A program made the translations under genes and the position numbers. Positions 35,288 through 44,281 of a stretch of 64,000 nucleotides of DNA are shown here, in pieces. The notes under the pieces are model-generated. The model was not told where the DNA came from, ran no database searches, and saw nothing but the letters and a program-made list of their open reading frames with translations. Numbering within the stretch: the first letter of the stretch is position 1; the number at the start of each line of letters is the position of its first letter. The DNA comes from a bacterium. Lineage in GTDB: Bacteria > Planctomycetota > UBA1135 > UBA2386. The stretch is from the NCBI GenBank assembly GCA_024743115.1, contig JANSXC010000008.1, forward strand, positions 62,001 through 126,000, given 5' to 3'.

Positions 35288-36346
35288 TCACTGCCCGAGC
35301 GTCTCGAGTTCCTTGGCCGCGAGTGAGCGCAGGAAGTCCGCCCGGGCCTGCAGTGCGTCGCGTTCGCCGTCGACGACCTCCCGCGAAGACTCGATGGCGC
35401 GGTCGACTTCGGCCAGTAGCGTTGCACGATCGCCGGCGTCCTGCAGCCGCTTCTTGAATGCCCCAGGGTCGTAACCGCACTGAATCCAGAGCCAGCGGCA
35501 ACGCCGGATCAACGGTTCGTACGTCGGGTCGATCACGGGTCGGGCGACGAGGAACGAAGCCGCCGCGGCGAGTCGCAGTGAACGGTACTCACGGTGTGCC
35601 TGGAACGCCTCCTTCACCTTGCGGTAGAGCCGCGTGCGGCGGCGGTCGCCCGGAATCGGTGACTTGAAGGAGCGGGTGTTGAGGATGTCACGCGCGAACG
35701 CGATCGCGTCGGTGTCCGGCATTTCGACGACGGCGCCCGAGTTCCAGGCGTCGAACATCGAGACGCCTTCATAGGCGGCGCCGTAACGGTCCGTGTAGAG
35801 ATGTTCGAAGTAGAACGCGAGCTGATGCTGCGCGGGGTCGTCGTCGAGTTCCGCGAGGATCGCCGCGATCGCGTGGTCGCTGCCGGGTGGATACCCGTTG
35901 ACGTAGTTGGCGAAGCGCTGGTCGTCGTCGAGGCTCTCCCGGATCTTCGCGGCCTTTCGCTGGCGCCAATCGTAGGTGACGCACGCGTTGAGATCGCTCA
36001 GGAACAGGAACGGCTCCATGCCCGCCGTCGCCTTGCGATGGCGGGTGCTACCCCGGGTGACGAGCTGGCGCGGGGTCGCCACGGGCGCATACTTCGCGGC
36101 CTTGTAGAAGTCCGATCGCGAGATGACGGGGTAACTGCGGATGCCGCGTTCGTAGTTGGCCGGGCGGCGCAGCACCCGGTCGCGGACCCGGAGCAGTCGG
36201 CGTTCCATGTTGCGAACGACCGTGTTGCGCTGGTCGCGATCGAGGCGGCGGTAGCGTTGTAGCAGCTCGGTTGCGGGCGGCGGCGGTGGATCCTGTTGTG
36301 CTACGGGCAGCACGGCCAACGCGAGCGTCGTGGCGAGATGGATCAT
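35288..36346 (-). CDS. Exported protein of unknown function
   Basis: 352 aa from ATG 36346, which overlaps the stop of the amidohydrolase gene (ATGA). Signal peptide MIHLATTLALAVLPVAQQ, then a short Pro-rich linker. The rest is largely alpha-helical and basic with conserved-looking segments QRNTVVRNMERRLLRVR, YPVISRSDFYKAAKYAP, FLFLSDLNACVTYDWRQRKA, and LYTDRYGAAYEGVSMFDAW. No known domain was recognised. Its coupling to the deacylase gene suggests a shared role, perhaps in peptide or cell wall material handling, but this is only context. Confidence 0.72.
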   Translation of the reverse strand: MIHLATTLALAVLPVAQQDPPPPPATELLQRYRRLDRDQRNTVVRNMERRLLRVRDRVLRRPANYERGIRSYPVISRSDFYKAAKYAPVATPRQLVTRGSTRHRKATAGMEPFLFLSDLNACVTYDWRQRKAAKIRESLDDDQRFANYVNGYPPGSDHAIAAILAELDDDPAQHQLAFYFEHLYTDRYGAAYEGVSMFDAWNSGAVVEMPDTDAIAFARDILNTRSFKSPIPGDRRRTRLYRKVKEAFQAHREYRSLRLAAAASFLVARPVIDPTYEPLIRRCRWLWIQCGYDPGAFKKRLQDAGDRATLLAEVDRAIESSREVVDGERDALQARADFLRSLAAKELETLGQ

Positions 36347-37992
36347 CGGCCCTGGCCCTCCGCCTGGCTGCCACGGAATCGCAGCACCACGCCTGCCCGC
36401 TCGCCGGTCAGCCGGCCATGGTGGGCTGCGAGTCGACCGTTCACGAACACATGCGTGATGCCTTCGGGCACGTTCGTGGGTTCCTTGAACGTGGCCGTGT
36501 CCTGGACCTTCTCGGCGTCGAAGACGACGAGGTCCGCGAAGGCGCCGACCCGCAGTACTCCGCGATCCGTGATGCCGAACAGGCTCGCGGGTAGCGACGA
36601 CATCTTGTGGACCGCGGTCGGCAGGTCCAGGATGCCGAGTTCGCGGACGTAGCGGGCGAGGACGCGCGGGTTGTTGCCGGCACCGCGGGGGTGTGGCCGT
36701 GAGGTGCTGTTCTGCGACCGGATGCCGGCGTCGCTCGCGATCGCGATCCAGTCCTGCTGCATGTAGTTGTCGACGTCCTCGTTCGCCATGGTGTGGTAGA
36801 CCATCTGCACGCGTGAAGGCGCGGCGTCGATGAACAGCTTCATCGCCATCTCGATCTGCTGCTCGCGGCTGTCGCCGCCGAACTCTGCCTTGGCGGCGTC
36901 GGGGATCAGCATGCCGTTGTACTTCGCGTTCTTGCGGGCCGAGGAGATGCGCGCATAGCGGAAGTCGCCGAAGCCGACGCGATCCATCGTCGCGAGCATC
37001 GCGCGCTGGATCTTGGTCCGGAACTCGGGGTCGTTCGTGAGTCGCCCGGCGAACTCCTTCCGGCCGACGGCCAGTTCGTCGGTTGGGAACAGCACGTCGA
37101 GGCCCGTCGACGAGGCATCGTAGGCGTACTGATCGGCGCTGACTGCGACGCCGCGGTTCTTGGCTGCGCGCAGCAGGTCGAGCATCTCCGTGGAGCGACC
37201 GTGGTTCTTCTTGCCGCTGCACTTGATGTGGGAGATGTGCACAGGGCAGTTTGCGGCCTCGCCGATCGCGAGGGCTTCGGCGATCGCCTTCGGCATGCGA
37301 GAGTTCTCATTGCGCATGTGGGAGACGTAGAGCCCACCGAACTCGGCCGCGACCTTCGCGAGTTCGGCGATCTCGGCAGTCTTCGCGTACGTGCCTGGCA
37401 CGTAGATCAGGCCCGTCGAGAGCCCGAATGCGCCAGCCGCCATGCCGCGACGCACGAGCGTGCGCATCTCGTCGAGTTCTGCATCCGTCGGGGCGCGGTC
37501 CGCGCTGCCCATCGCGGCCCGCCGCGCCGTCGCGTGGCCGACCAGGCTGCCGTAGTTGAGGCCGATGCCGCCCTTCTCGATCCGGCGATAGTGCTTGGCG
37601 AGATCGCTCATCGAGCTGCCGCAGTTGCCGGTAATGAGCGTCGTGACGCCCATGAGCAGGAAGTTACGACAGTGCGGCGAGCGCGCTACCGACGCGTCGG
37701 CGTGCCCGTGCACGTCGACGAAGCCCGGCGCGACGTGGAGTCCAGTTACGTGCAGGACCGGCGTGCCCGGAGCGGCCTCGACCTCACCGATCGCGGCGAT
37801 TCGTCCGTCGGCGATCGCGAGGTCGGCGCGCAGGAGCTGGCGTGATTTGCCATCGACGAGCGTGCCTCCCCGAAGGACGAGGTCATACGCCGCTGGTGCC
37901 GAGGGTTCGGATTGAGCCCTGGACGGTGCCAGGGTCGACATGAGGACGGCGATTGCCGTCAGCAGGATGCCTGCGCGCGGGGTCTGCAGCAT
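36343..37992 (-). CDS. Exported N-acyl-D-amino-acid deacylase family amidohydrolase
   Basis: 549 aa with signal peptide (MLQTPRAGILLTAIAVLMST, cleavage near SRAQ). Amidohydrolase (TIM-barrel) of the D-aminoacylase family: DVHGHADASV holds the first metal-binding HxH, NCGSS the Cys ligand, YVSHMRNEN and VHISHIKC the following His ligands, and AIASDAGIRS the catalytic Asp. The C-terminal small beta domain carries the usual GVLRVGAFADLVVFDAEKV. Family members release D-amino acids from N-acyl-D-amino acids; a D-specific hydrolase acting outside the cytoplasm could scavenge cell wall peptides. The exact substrate is not deducible. Cotranscribed with the unknown exported protein downstream. Confidence 0.88.
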   Translation of the reverse strand: MLQTPRAGILLTAIAVLMSTLAPSRAQSEPSAPAAYDLVLRGGTLVDGKSRQLLRADLAIADGRIAAIGEVEAAPGTPVLHVTGLHVAPGFVDVHGHADASVARSPHCRNFLLMGVTTLITGNCGSSMSDLAKHYRRIEKGGIGLNYGSLVGHATARRAAMGSADRAPTDAELDEMRTLVRRGMAAGAFGLSTGLIYVPGTYAKTAEIAELAKVAAEFGGLYVSHMRNENSRMPKAIAEALAIGEAANCPVHISHIKCSGKKNHGRSTEMLDLLRAAKNRGVAVSADQYAYDASSTGLDVLFPTDELAVGRKEFAGRLTNDPEFRTKIQRAMLATMDRVGFGDFRYARISSARKNAKYNGMLIPDAAKAEFGGDSREQQIEMAMKLFIDAAPSRVQMVYHTMANEDVDNYMQQDWIAIASDAGIRSQNSTSRPHPRGAGNNPRVLARYVRELGILDLPTAVHKMSSLPASLFGITDRGVLRVGAFADLVVFDAEKVQDTATFKEPTNVPEGITHVFVNGRLAAHHGRLTGERAGVVLRFRGSQAEGQGR

Positions 37993-38057
37993 GGCCTGAT
38001 GCTACCTGCTGAGCGCGACTATTCATGGTCCGGCGCCGGCTGCTGCAGGCCGCTGGC

Positions 38058-39014
38058 TCAGCTGCGGCTCGGCGTCTTGGACTGCTGGGCCCAGTCGCGC
38101 GTTGGCCGGGTCGAGCGGTTGCCGTAGATGTCGCGCTGCTGCGGCTCGGCGGGCAGCTCATAGCTGCGGGTGCCGCCCGGAAAGAAGCGGGCGGCGAGAT
38201 ACTCGCGGTTGTGTTCGAGTTCTTCGCGATCGAGTGCGCGGTCGTAGACCAGCATGGCGTGCATCTCGAATCCTGGATGGAACCGCATGCGCCCGTAGGG
38301 AATCTGCATGCGCTTGCCGAAGTCGTCGATTGCGAGGTCGAGGCGGCTGACGTGCGTGTCGATGCAGGCGCCCGCGTTGTATTCGATGTTGCCCGGCGCG
38401 CCGATGTGCACGTAGTAGGGCGATTGCTCGGTCGCAGGCTGCACGTAGCGGCCGTCGAACTCGCAGACTTCGTCGTCGAGCACGGCGTAGCCGATGCCCG
38501 TCTCGTCCGAGATCGAGACCGCTGCACGCAGCGTTCGTTCGGTCGGCACCGGCTTCGGGTGCGTGACGTGCACCGCGCGCGTGAGCTCCGTGTTCGCGTT
38601 GTTCTGGACGCTGAGTCGCAGGTTGTGGTTCTCGAAGTTGAAGAAGTAGAACGTGAACCCCGCGCCCGCGAACGGGTTGCCATGAGCGCCGTCGGCGAGC
38701 AGGAAATGCGGATTGTTGATCGCGCTCGCGGTCGTGAAGCAGCAGTCGATCGTGAACTTCGCTCCCGCGTTGGCGAACGTCTTGAAGAACCCGTGCTGGC
38801 TGTTGAGCAGTCGGATGAAGTTCTGCCCGCCGAAGCGGAAGCCGCGGCCGGTCCAATGCGGGTCGGCGCGGGAGTTGCTGGCGTCGCCGGGCAGCTCGCC
38901 GTCGAAGTTGCCCTTGAGGTCGCGCCAGAGCATGCCCTCGCCGGCGTAGGAGCGCACGTCGGCGGCGTCGAGGTGCATGACGAGGCCGCGGTCGATCGGG
39001 GTGTCGGGATGCAT
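38058..39014 (-). CDS. LamG/concanavalin-like domain protein
   Basis: 318 aa, ATG with GGAG about 8 nt upstream. The start, LVMHLDAADVRSYAGEGM then WRDLKGNFDGELPG, matches the LamG-like motif of lectin/glucanase-fold domains (LDAxNxxSYxGxGxxWxDLSGN), and the VYDRALDREELEHNREYL segment near the end is the typical closing strand. There is no signal peptide, so either a cytoplasmic protein or one exported with partners. Lies 14 nt after the sulfotransferase stop on the same strand. Likely a carbohydrate-binding or structural protein; an unrelated role cannot be excluded. Confidence 0.75.
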   Translation of the reverse strand: MHPDTPIDRGLVMHLDAADVRSYAGEGMLWRDLKGNFDGELPGDASNSRADPHWTGRGFRFGGQNFIRLLNSQHGFFKTFANAGAKFTIDCCFTTASAINNPHFLLADGAHGNPFAGAGFTFYFFNFENHNLRLSVQNNANTELTRAVHVTHPKPVPTERTLRAAVSISDETGIGYAVLDDEVCEFDGRYVQPATEQSPYYVHIGAPGNIEYNAGACIDTHVSRLDLAIDDFGKRMQIPYGRMRFHPGFEMHAMLVYDRALDREELEHNREYLAARFFPGGTRSYELPAEPQQRDIYGNRSTRPTRDWAQQSKTPSRS

Positions 39015-39028
39015 CGGTCGTCTCCGGG

Positions 39029-39898
39029 TCAGACTTCGGGTTCGTAGCCGGCCGCCGCCATGGTCGGACCGACGATTGCGAGCGCGCGTTCACGTTGGGC
39101 GCGACTCAAGACTTCGCGGAATCCGCCGCTGCCGCCGCGGCGTACATGTTGCGGGTTGTTCCGTTTCATTTTGCCGAGGCTCACGGTGTCACAGACCTGC
39201 GCGATCGCCGCGTCGTCGAGGTCGAGCGCGAGCCAGTTCGCGAGATGGCGAACTGCACCGTCGAGGTCCGCGACCATGCTTTCGTACTGCAGGATCTCGA
39301 TCTCGAGCGCACGGCTGGCGCGCAGATGGTCACCCGCGTGCCGACACCAGTCCTCGAGGAATGCGCAGAGTTCCATGGCGACGTACTCCTCGGACGAGGT
39401 CGCCGGGTGCGGGTGGTATCGCCGCATGAACGGCGTCTGCACGAAGTGCGCCATGGAGACCAACGCGTCGCGCGGATCGCGCACGATGTAGCCGCGCCGG
39501 CCGAAGCGCGGGTAGACCTCCCAGCTTCTCTCGCAGAGGAACGAGTGCGACCAGACGTGGCTGCACTGCCGCAGGTAGGCCGACAGATCGCGGATCGCTT
39601 CGATGTGTTGGACTTCGACCTGCCAATGGACCCCGTCGTCCTGGATCAGCATCTGATCGATGTCGAACTGCTCGATCGAGAACTCGGGCCACTGCTCGCG
39701 CAGCTGCTGGATCGGGTGCTGCTGCACGAAGCTCTGCTTGGTGCCGTGGGCGCGGAACAGGCTGTCGAGCAGCTTCCAGAGGAAGTAGCTTCCGGACTTC
39801 ACGTAGCTTACGTGCAGCACGGGAGCCGCGGTGACGACGGTCGGCTCGCGGGCGGGTACGTCCGCCCGGGAGCCGGACCCCTGGGCCTGGACCAGCAT
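39029..39898 (-). CDS. Sulfotransferase
   Basis: 289 aa from ATG 39898. PAPS-dependent sulfotransferase fold: 5'-phosphosulfate loop HVSYVKSGSYFLWKLLDSL (about 29-46), and the 3'-phosphate site YIVRDPRDALVSMAHF (RDPRDA). The Trp/Cys-rich middle and the C-terminal RRGGSGGFREVLSRAQRER also fit. An upstream in-frame ATG at 40009 would overlap the divergent methyltransferase gene by about 17 nt and was not chosen. It probably sulfates a carbohydrate, since the divergent neighbours are a methyltransferase, a large glycosyltransferase and an oxygenase. Acceptor unknown. Confidence 0.86.
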   Translation of the reverse strand: MLVQAQGSGSRADVPAREPTVVTAAPVLHVSYVKSGSYFLWKLLDSLFRAHGTKQSFVQQHPIQQLREQWPEFSIEQFDIDQMLIQDDGVHWQVEVQHIEAIRDLSAYLRQCSHVWSHSFLCERSWEVYPRFGRRGYIVRDPRDALVSMAHFVQTPFMRRYHPHPATSSEEYVAMELCAFLEDWCRHAGDHLRASRALEIEILQYESMVADLDGAVRHLANWLALDLDDAAIAQVCDTVSLGKMKRNNPQHVRRGGSGGFREVLSRAQRERALAIVGPTMAAAGYEPEV

Positions 39899-39992
39899 GT
39901 TCCTGCATCGGCAGCGTGGGCGGGTCGGATTGAGCCATGCCAAGGGCAAGTGCGGTTCAGTCGCGAAGGACGGCTTGCCGATGGCCTGAGCG

Positions 39993-40964
39993 ATGACTGC
40001 GGGCACCATCAGCGCTCGCGTTCGCCTCGGAGAGGAGGGGTTCGCGCAGCTTCTCGGCGTCGATCCGTCGACGCTGCCACCTGCGTGTGGAGCGGCGCTC
40101 GCCGTTGCGGACCTGCGATACGAGGTGCTCTGCGATCGGGAGCGCGATGCCCAGCTGCTGACTGCGCTACGTGGTTCCGAGGCCGAGGACCTGCGGCCGT
40201 CCGGCCCGCACCGCGCCGCGGACTGGGAGCGGGGTTGGAGCGAGAACCTGCGAGAGCTCGACCGCGCTGCGTCGCACGATGTCCTGATCCCGAAGTACAA
40301 CAAGTATGACGTGCTCCGCCTCATGGGCGACTACGTGCGCGTTCGTGATCGTCGGTTCGAATACGCGGTCTACACCGCGCTTCGCCACTGGTGCTTCGAG
40401 CGGTGGTTTCGCGATTGCTCCGCCGTGACCGAGTTCGGGTGTGGGACGGGGACGAGCCTGCTACAGCTCGCCGAGACGATGCCGCATCTCGAACTCACGG
40501 GTTGCGACTGGGCACCGTCGTCCCAGGCGATTCTGGAACGGCTGTCGGCGCGCTGTGACCGTCGGATCGAGCCCATCCGGTTCGATATGTTCCACCCTGA
40601 CACGAGTGTCACGCTCGGTGCAGGGGTCGGCGTGTTGACCTCTGCTGCGATGGAGCAGCTGGGCCACGATCACGTTGCCTTCCTCGACTACCTGGTCGCG
40701 CAGCGGCCGCAGGTCGCGGTCCACATCGAACCGATCTACGAGCTCTACGACGACTCGGTACTGTTCGATGAGGTGGCGCGGCGATACCACCGCCATCGCA
40801 ACTACCTCAGCGGGTTCCTGCCAAGGTTGCGGCAACTGGCGCAGGCGGGCGTGATCGAATTGCTCGCGGAGCGCCGCACGGGGTTCGGATCCTTCTTCCA
40901 CGAAGGCTACAGCGTCGTGGTGTGGCGCCCGGCCAGCGGCCCGACGAGCGGAGCACCGGCATGA
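39993..40964 (+). CDS. SAM-dependent methyltransferase
   Basis: 323 aa. Class I Rossmann motif I is VTEFGCGTGTSLLQLAE (145-161) with GCGTG; downstream strands LELTGCDWAPSSQAILERL and the acidic DMF motif are in the usual positions. An N-terminal helical extension of about 130 residues precedes the catalytic domain and may be a substrate-specificity region. No specific acceptor can be inferred. It overlaps the following glycosyltransferase gene by 4 nt (ATGA), so it belongs to the glycan-modification operon. A sulfotransferase gene is divergent on its other side. Confidence 0.85.
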   Translation: MTAGTISARVRLGEEGFAQLLGVDPSTLPPACGAALAVADLRYEVLCDRERDAQLLTALRGSEAEDLRPSGPHRAADWERGWSENLRELDRAASHDVLIPKYNKYDVLRLMGDYVRVRDRRFEYAVYTALRHWCFERWFRDCSAVTEFGCGTGTSLLQLAETMPHLELTGCDWAPSSQAILERLSARCDRRIEPIRFDMFHPDTSVTLGAGVGVLTSAAMEQLGHDHVAFLDYLVAQRPQVAVHIEPIYELYDDSVLFDEVARRYHRHRNYLSGFLPRLRQLAQAGVIELLAERRTGFGSFFHEGYSVVVWRPASGPTSGAPA

Positions 40965-41998
40965 GCGCGGATCGGCTGGGACCGACGGCGGGCGAGGACC
41001 GGGCGAAGTGGACCGCCGCGGTGTTCGCGGCAGGGGACTACGCGGGCGCCGCGATGTTCGGTGATCCGGTCACGTGGCAGTGGCGCGCCGCGCGCGCGAT
41101 GCTGCTCGGGGAAGGCGCGCCGATGAGCGCGCTGGCGAGCGATACCGAGCCGGAAGCCCGGTTGCACTTCGGGGCCGCGCGCTGGATCCATGGCGACGAT
41201 GCCGGGGCGCTCGAGGTTCTCGACGAGTGCGAGTTGCCGCACGCCCGCGGGCTGGCGCGGTTGATCCGTCGCGAACGCATTCAGGTTCTCGCTCAGCTGC
41301 CATGCATGCGGGGTTCGCAGTGGGATCTCATGGCGGCAGCCGAATCCGACCCGCGCTTCGAGATTCGTAACGTCGGCTACGCCGTCGAGGGCGTCAGGAA
41401 CCAGCCCTATGCTGACGTGCGGCGGTTCCTCGATGCGGACTTCGTGCCCGACTTCTACGTCTCGGCGATGGTCGAGTGGCACCACCTGCCGCCCAATCTA
41501 CAGCAGCTGCAGTGCCCGATCCTCGGGCACATTGCGGATCACGATCTGCACGTGCAGACCCTGCAGCCGTGGTTGGGGCTCTTCGACGAGCTCGTCGTCA
41601 CGGATCGCAGCGAATGGCTCGACGTCCAGAACCTGTCACCCGGGCTCGGGAGCGCGCGCCCCGTGACGTCGTTCCCGAAGGTCTTCGGACTGCCGACCGA
41701 TCTGCCGGCGATCCCGGAGGGCGAGCGGTTCCTCGACTTCTTCGTCTCGGGGACGATGCTCGACGATTACCACCCCGACAAGGCGGCGCTCATGCACGAG
41801 CTGCTGTCGATCCCGGACATCCGGCTGCGCGTCGTGCGCGGACACGCGGGCGTCGAGGCCTATCACGCGCTGCTCGGCGCAAGCCAGGCGTCGTTCACGT
41901 ACGTGCGGCGACCCGGTGCGTTGCCGACGCGCGGGCTCGAGTCGCTCGCGATGGGCTGTGCACTGGCGACCCAGAGGTTGAGGATCGAGTCCTCCTGA
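40961..41998 (+). CDS. Glycosyltransferase, N-terminal part (ends at an in-frame TGA)
   Basis: 345 aa. Begins in an ATGA overlap with the methyltransferase gene. Readable segments: WHHLPPNLQQLQCPILGHI, DFFVSGTMLDDYHPDKAALM, RVVRGHAGVEAYHALL and YVRRPGALPTRGLESLAMGC, the last being the acceptor/donor-site region of GT-B glycosyltransferases (usually GxxxRxxEAxAxG). The frame stops at TGA 41996-41998, right after LATQRLRIESS, but the same frame stays open immediately downstream and continues the family pattern (DGVLRYGPEPGALAATIQRIL). It is therefore probably the first part of one long protein split by a stop. Confidence 0.7.
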   Translation: MSADRLGPTAGEDRAKWTAAVFAAGDYAGAAMFGDPVTWQWRAARAMLLGEGAPMSALASDTEPEARLHFGAARWIHGDDAGALEVLDECELPHARGLARLIRRERIQVLAQLPCMRGSQWDLMAAAESDPRFEIRNVGYAVEGVRNQPYADVRRFLDADFVPDFYVSAMVEWHHLPPNLQQLQCPILGHIADHDLHVQTLQPWLGLFDELVVTDRSEWLDVQNLSPGLGSARPVTSFPKVFGLPTDLPAIPEGERFLDFFVSGTMLDDYHPDKAALMHELLSIPDIRLRVVRGHAGVEAYHALLGASQASFTYVRRPGALPTRGLESLAMGCALATQRLRIESS

Positions 41999-42016
41999 GT
42001 CGGAGAACGCGATGGC

Positions 42017-44281
42017 GTGCTGCGCTACGGCCCCGAACCCGGTGCTCTCGCGGCGACGATCCAGCGCATTCTCAACGAGCGCGAGCACTTCGGCGCGGCG
42101 GCGCGGCGCGGCGCGAACATCGTGCGTCGCGCGTTCGACATGCCGCGCGTAGCCGCGCAGTACCTGCGCTACCTGACCTTTCGCAGTGCCGCGCCGCGCA
42201 ACCAGCGGCAGCCGGTCGATACGGCGTCGCTGCCGCAGAAGCGCCTCTGCGTCTACAAGGCCTGGTTGCCCGACAGTGCGGTCGCCCGGCGTCGTTCGAT
42301 GCAGGCCAGCTTCGCTTTCCTCGGCGAAGTCGTGCAGCGTGAGCCCTCGGCCACCGTCGTCAACGACATGGCGCGTGAGCTGATCTGCGAGTTCACCTAC
42401 TACGAACGCCACGAGCAGGTCGAGTCCGATGAGCAGACGCTGCTCGCCGATGCGCTCGCTCTGCTCGAACGCGGCATGGACACGTGGCCCGATCGGCTCG
42501 TGTTGCGGTTCAACTTCGTGCGTACTGCGTTGCACCACGGCACGCCCGAGCAGCGCGTTCAGGCGCTGCAGCTCGCGTTCGACACCCTCGATCTCGAGAT
42601 GGACTGGCGCGTCGATGCGATGGACGATGTGCTGCCGTTCGACTTCCATCCCGAGTTCTTCAACTACCGCGACTATCTCGCGCTCGTCGCGGCTCGTTGC
42701 GCAGGCGATGCGACGGTGACGGACCGGTCCCTCGCCGAACTCATGCTCGCGGCGCTTGCGGGCTACCTCGGGCGCAAGACCCGCAAGGTGTCGCTGCACG
42801 AACGGGCCGCGGAGCTCGACCCGGGGTTCGCGCGCTATCGGATGGACCTGGCGGCGTCGCTCGTCGCCGAGGGCGATGCGGCCGCGACTGCGCGCGCCAT
42901 CCCGATCCTCGAACGGCTCGCGGCAGGCTCGACGGAGTTCCCCGCGGCCGCGGAGCTGCTGGAGTCGCTGCGAGGACGGGGCGAACACGCCATTGGTGGT
43001 GGACTCGCCCTGCGCCGGCTGCAGGAAGACACGATCGATACCGCGGTCGAAACGCGGGAGCTGATCCTGGTCGAGCGGCGCGCGCAGCAGGCTGCCAAAG
43101 AGGTCAGGATGGCGCTGCCCGGAGCCAGGGAATCGCGGCTCGCGGTGCTCATCCCGCTGACGGGCGACGGCCTCGAGCTGTCCGCGCTGCTCGCCGGACT
43201 GCAGAACCAGACCATCGTCTCCGAGTTGCAGGTGCTCGTCGTCGCAGAGCGAACGGATCGCGCGATCGCGAACACACTCGCGGCCTACGAGGACAGCGCG
43301 CTCGCTATCCGCACGGTCGAGGTGTCGGCGGACGCCGGCTACGCCGAACGACTTAATGCCTGCGCCCAGGCCGCCACGGCGCCGTTGCTCACGGTGACGA
43401 TGCCGGGAGACCTGGTGCGCGTGGATGCCTTCGAGCAGCTCGTTGTCGAACTGGAGGAGGCACCGGAGGCCGACATCGTCAACGCGAGCGAGGGGTGGAT
43501 CACCGAGCCCGTCAACGAGTTCCGGCCCGAGATCATCGCCGCCGTGAGCTGTCGGCCCGGGTTCTCCCAGAAGCGGCAGTTCGAGGTCGACTGCGTCGGG
43601 CTGCACGCGGTCTGGCGTCGGACACTGCACGATCGCTTCGGTTGGTTCGATCCGGAATTCGGTGTGGCCGCAGAGTATGAGATGTGGCTGCGGGTGATCG
43701 GGGATGGCGTCTGCGGCGTTCGGCAGCGCCGCGCGGTTCTTGTCGCGAGTCCCCTTTCGGCGAGCTGGCGGCGGGCGCGGGACGTCGCGGCGGCACCCGC
43801 TGACATGGAGCGAGCGCGGCAGGCACACCGTGATTCGCTCGACGTGGCACTGCCGCCGATCAGGATGCACCGGATCTTGCCGGCCGTGTTGTTCACGCCT
43901 TCGCTGCGCGAAGAGGCCGAGGTCCATGCCCGGCTCGGGATCTTGTCCAACAGCGCGAGTCGCAACGTCAGACTCTGCGAAGACTTCTTTGCCACGGCGC
44001 TGATGCACGGCGACACCGAGACCGCGCTCCTGACCGTCGCGACCTGTGCAGAGCGCCACCCGAGCCTGCTGTCCGCGCGACTGACGTGGGCGCGTTTGCT
44101 CGAGGCTCTCGGCCGGACCGGAGCCGACGAGGTGCTGCGTGCCGGGCTCGCCGACGAACCTTACGCCGCGCTGCTGCGTGCCGAGCTCGCTCGCCGGGGT
44201 GTTGCGGATCCCGCTCTCGACGCGCAGAACGCGACCGGCATCGCGGCTCTGGCCGACTTCGTATTGCCATGTCCACGCTGA
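42017..44281 (+). CDS. Glycosyltransferase, C-terminal part with GT2-like domain
   Basis: 754 aa from GTG 42017, in the same reading frame as the preceding ORF and separated from its TGA by six sense codons. It starts with the end of a GT-B C-terminal domain (AATIQRILNERE), then a helical/TPR-like middle (about 100-340), then a GT-A, family-2-like domain: LAVLIPLTGDGLELSALLAGL, RLNACAQAATAPLL, a GDLVRVD in the DxD position, and RFGWFDPEFGVAAEYEMWLRV. It ends with further helices. Together with the upstream ORF it would be a 1106-residue fusion of two glycosyltransferase domains, likely building a surface polysaccharide. The next gene overlaps its end by 13 nt. Confidence 0.82.
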   Translation: MLRYGPEPGALAATIQRILNEREHFGAAARRGANIVRRAFDMPRVAAQYLRYLTFRSAAPRNQRQPVDTASLPQKRLCVYKAWLPDSAVARRRSMQASFAFLGEVVQREPSATVVNDMARELICEFTYYERHEQVESDEQTLLADALALLERGMDTWPDRLVLRFNFVRTALHHGTPEQRVQALQLAFDTLDLEMDWRVDAMDDVLPFDFHPEFFNYRDYLALVAARCAGDATVTDRSLAELMLAALAGYLGRKTRKVSLHERAAELDPGFARYRMDLAASLVAEGDAAATARAIPILERLAAGSTEFPAAAELLESLRGRGEHAIGGGLALRRLQEDTIDTAVETRELILVERRAQQAAKEVRMALPGARESRLAVLIPLTGDGLELSALLAGLQNQTIVSELQVLVVAERTDRAIANTLAAYEDSALAIRTVEVSADAGYAERLNACAQAATAPLLTVTMPGDLVRVDAFEQLVVELEEAPEADIVNASEGWITEPVNEFRPEIIAAVSCRPGFSQKRQFEVDCVGLHAVWRRTLHDRFGWFDPEFGVAAEYEMWLRVIGDGVCGVRQRRAVLVASPLSASWRRARDVAAAPADMERARQAHRDSLDVALPPIRMHRILPAVLFTPSLREEAEVHARLGILSNSASRNVRLCEDFFATALMHGDTETALLTVATCAERHPSLLSARLTWARLLEALGRTGADEVLRAGLADEPYAALLRAELARRGVADPALDAQNATGIAALADFVLPCPR

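Noticed and set aside
41996-41998. Selenocysteine at the in-frame TGA of the glycosyltransferase
   Set aside because: No convincing SECIS-like hairpin was seen directly downstream, the site is not near a catalytic redox position, and no selenocysteine genes are visible in the window.
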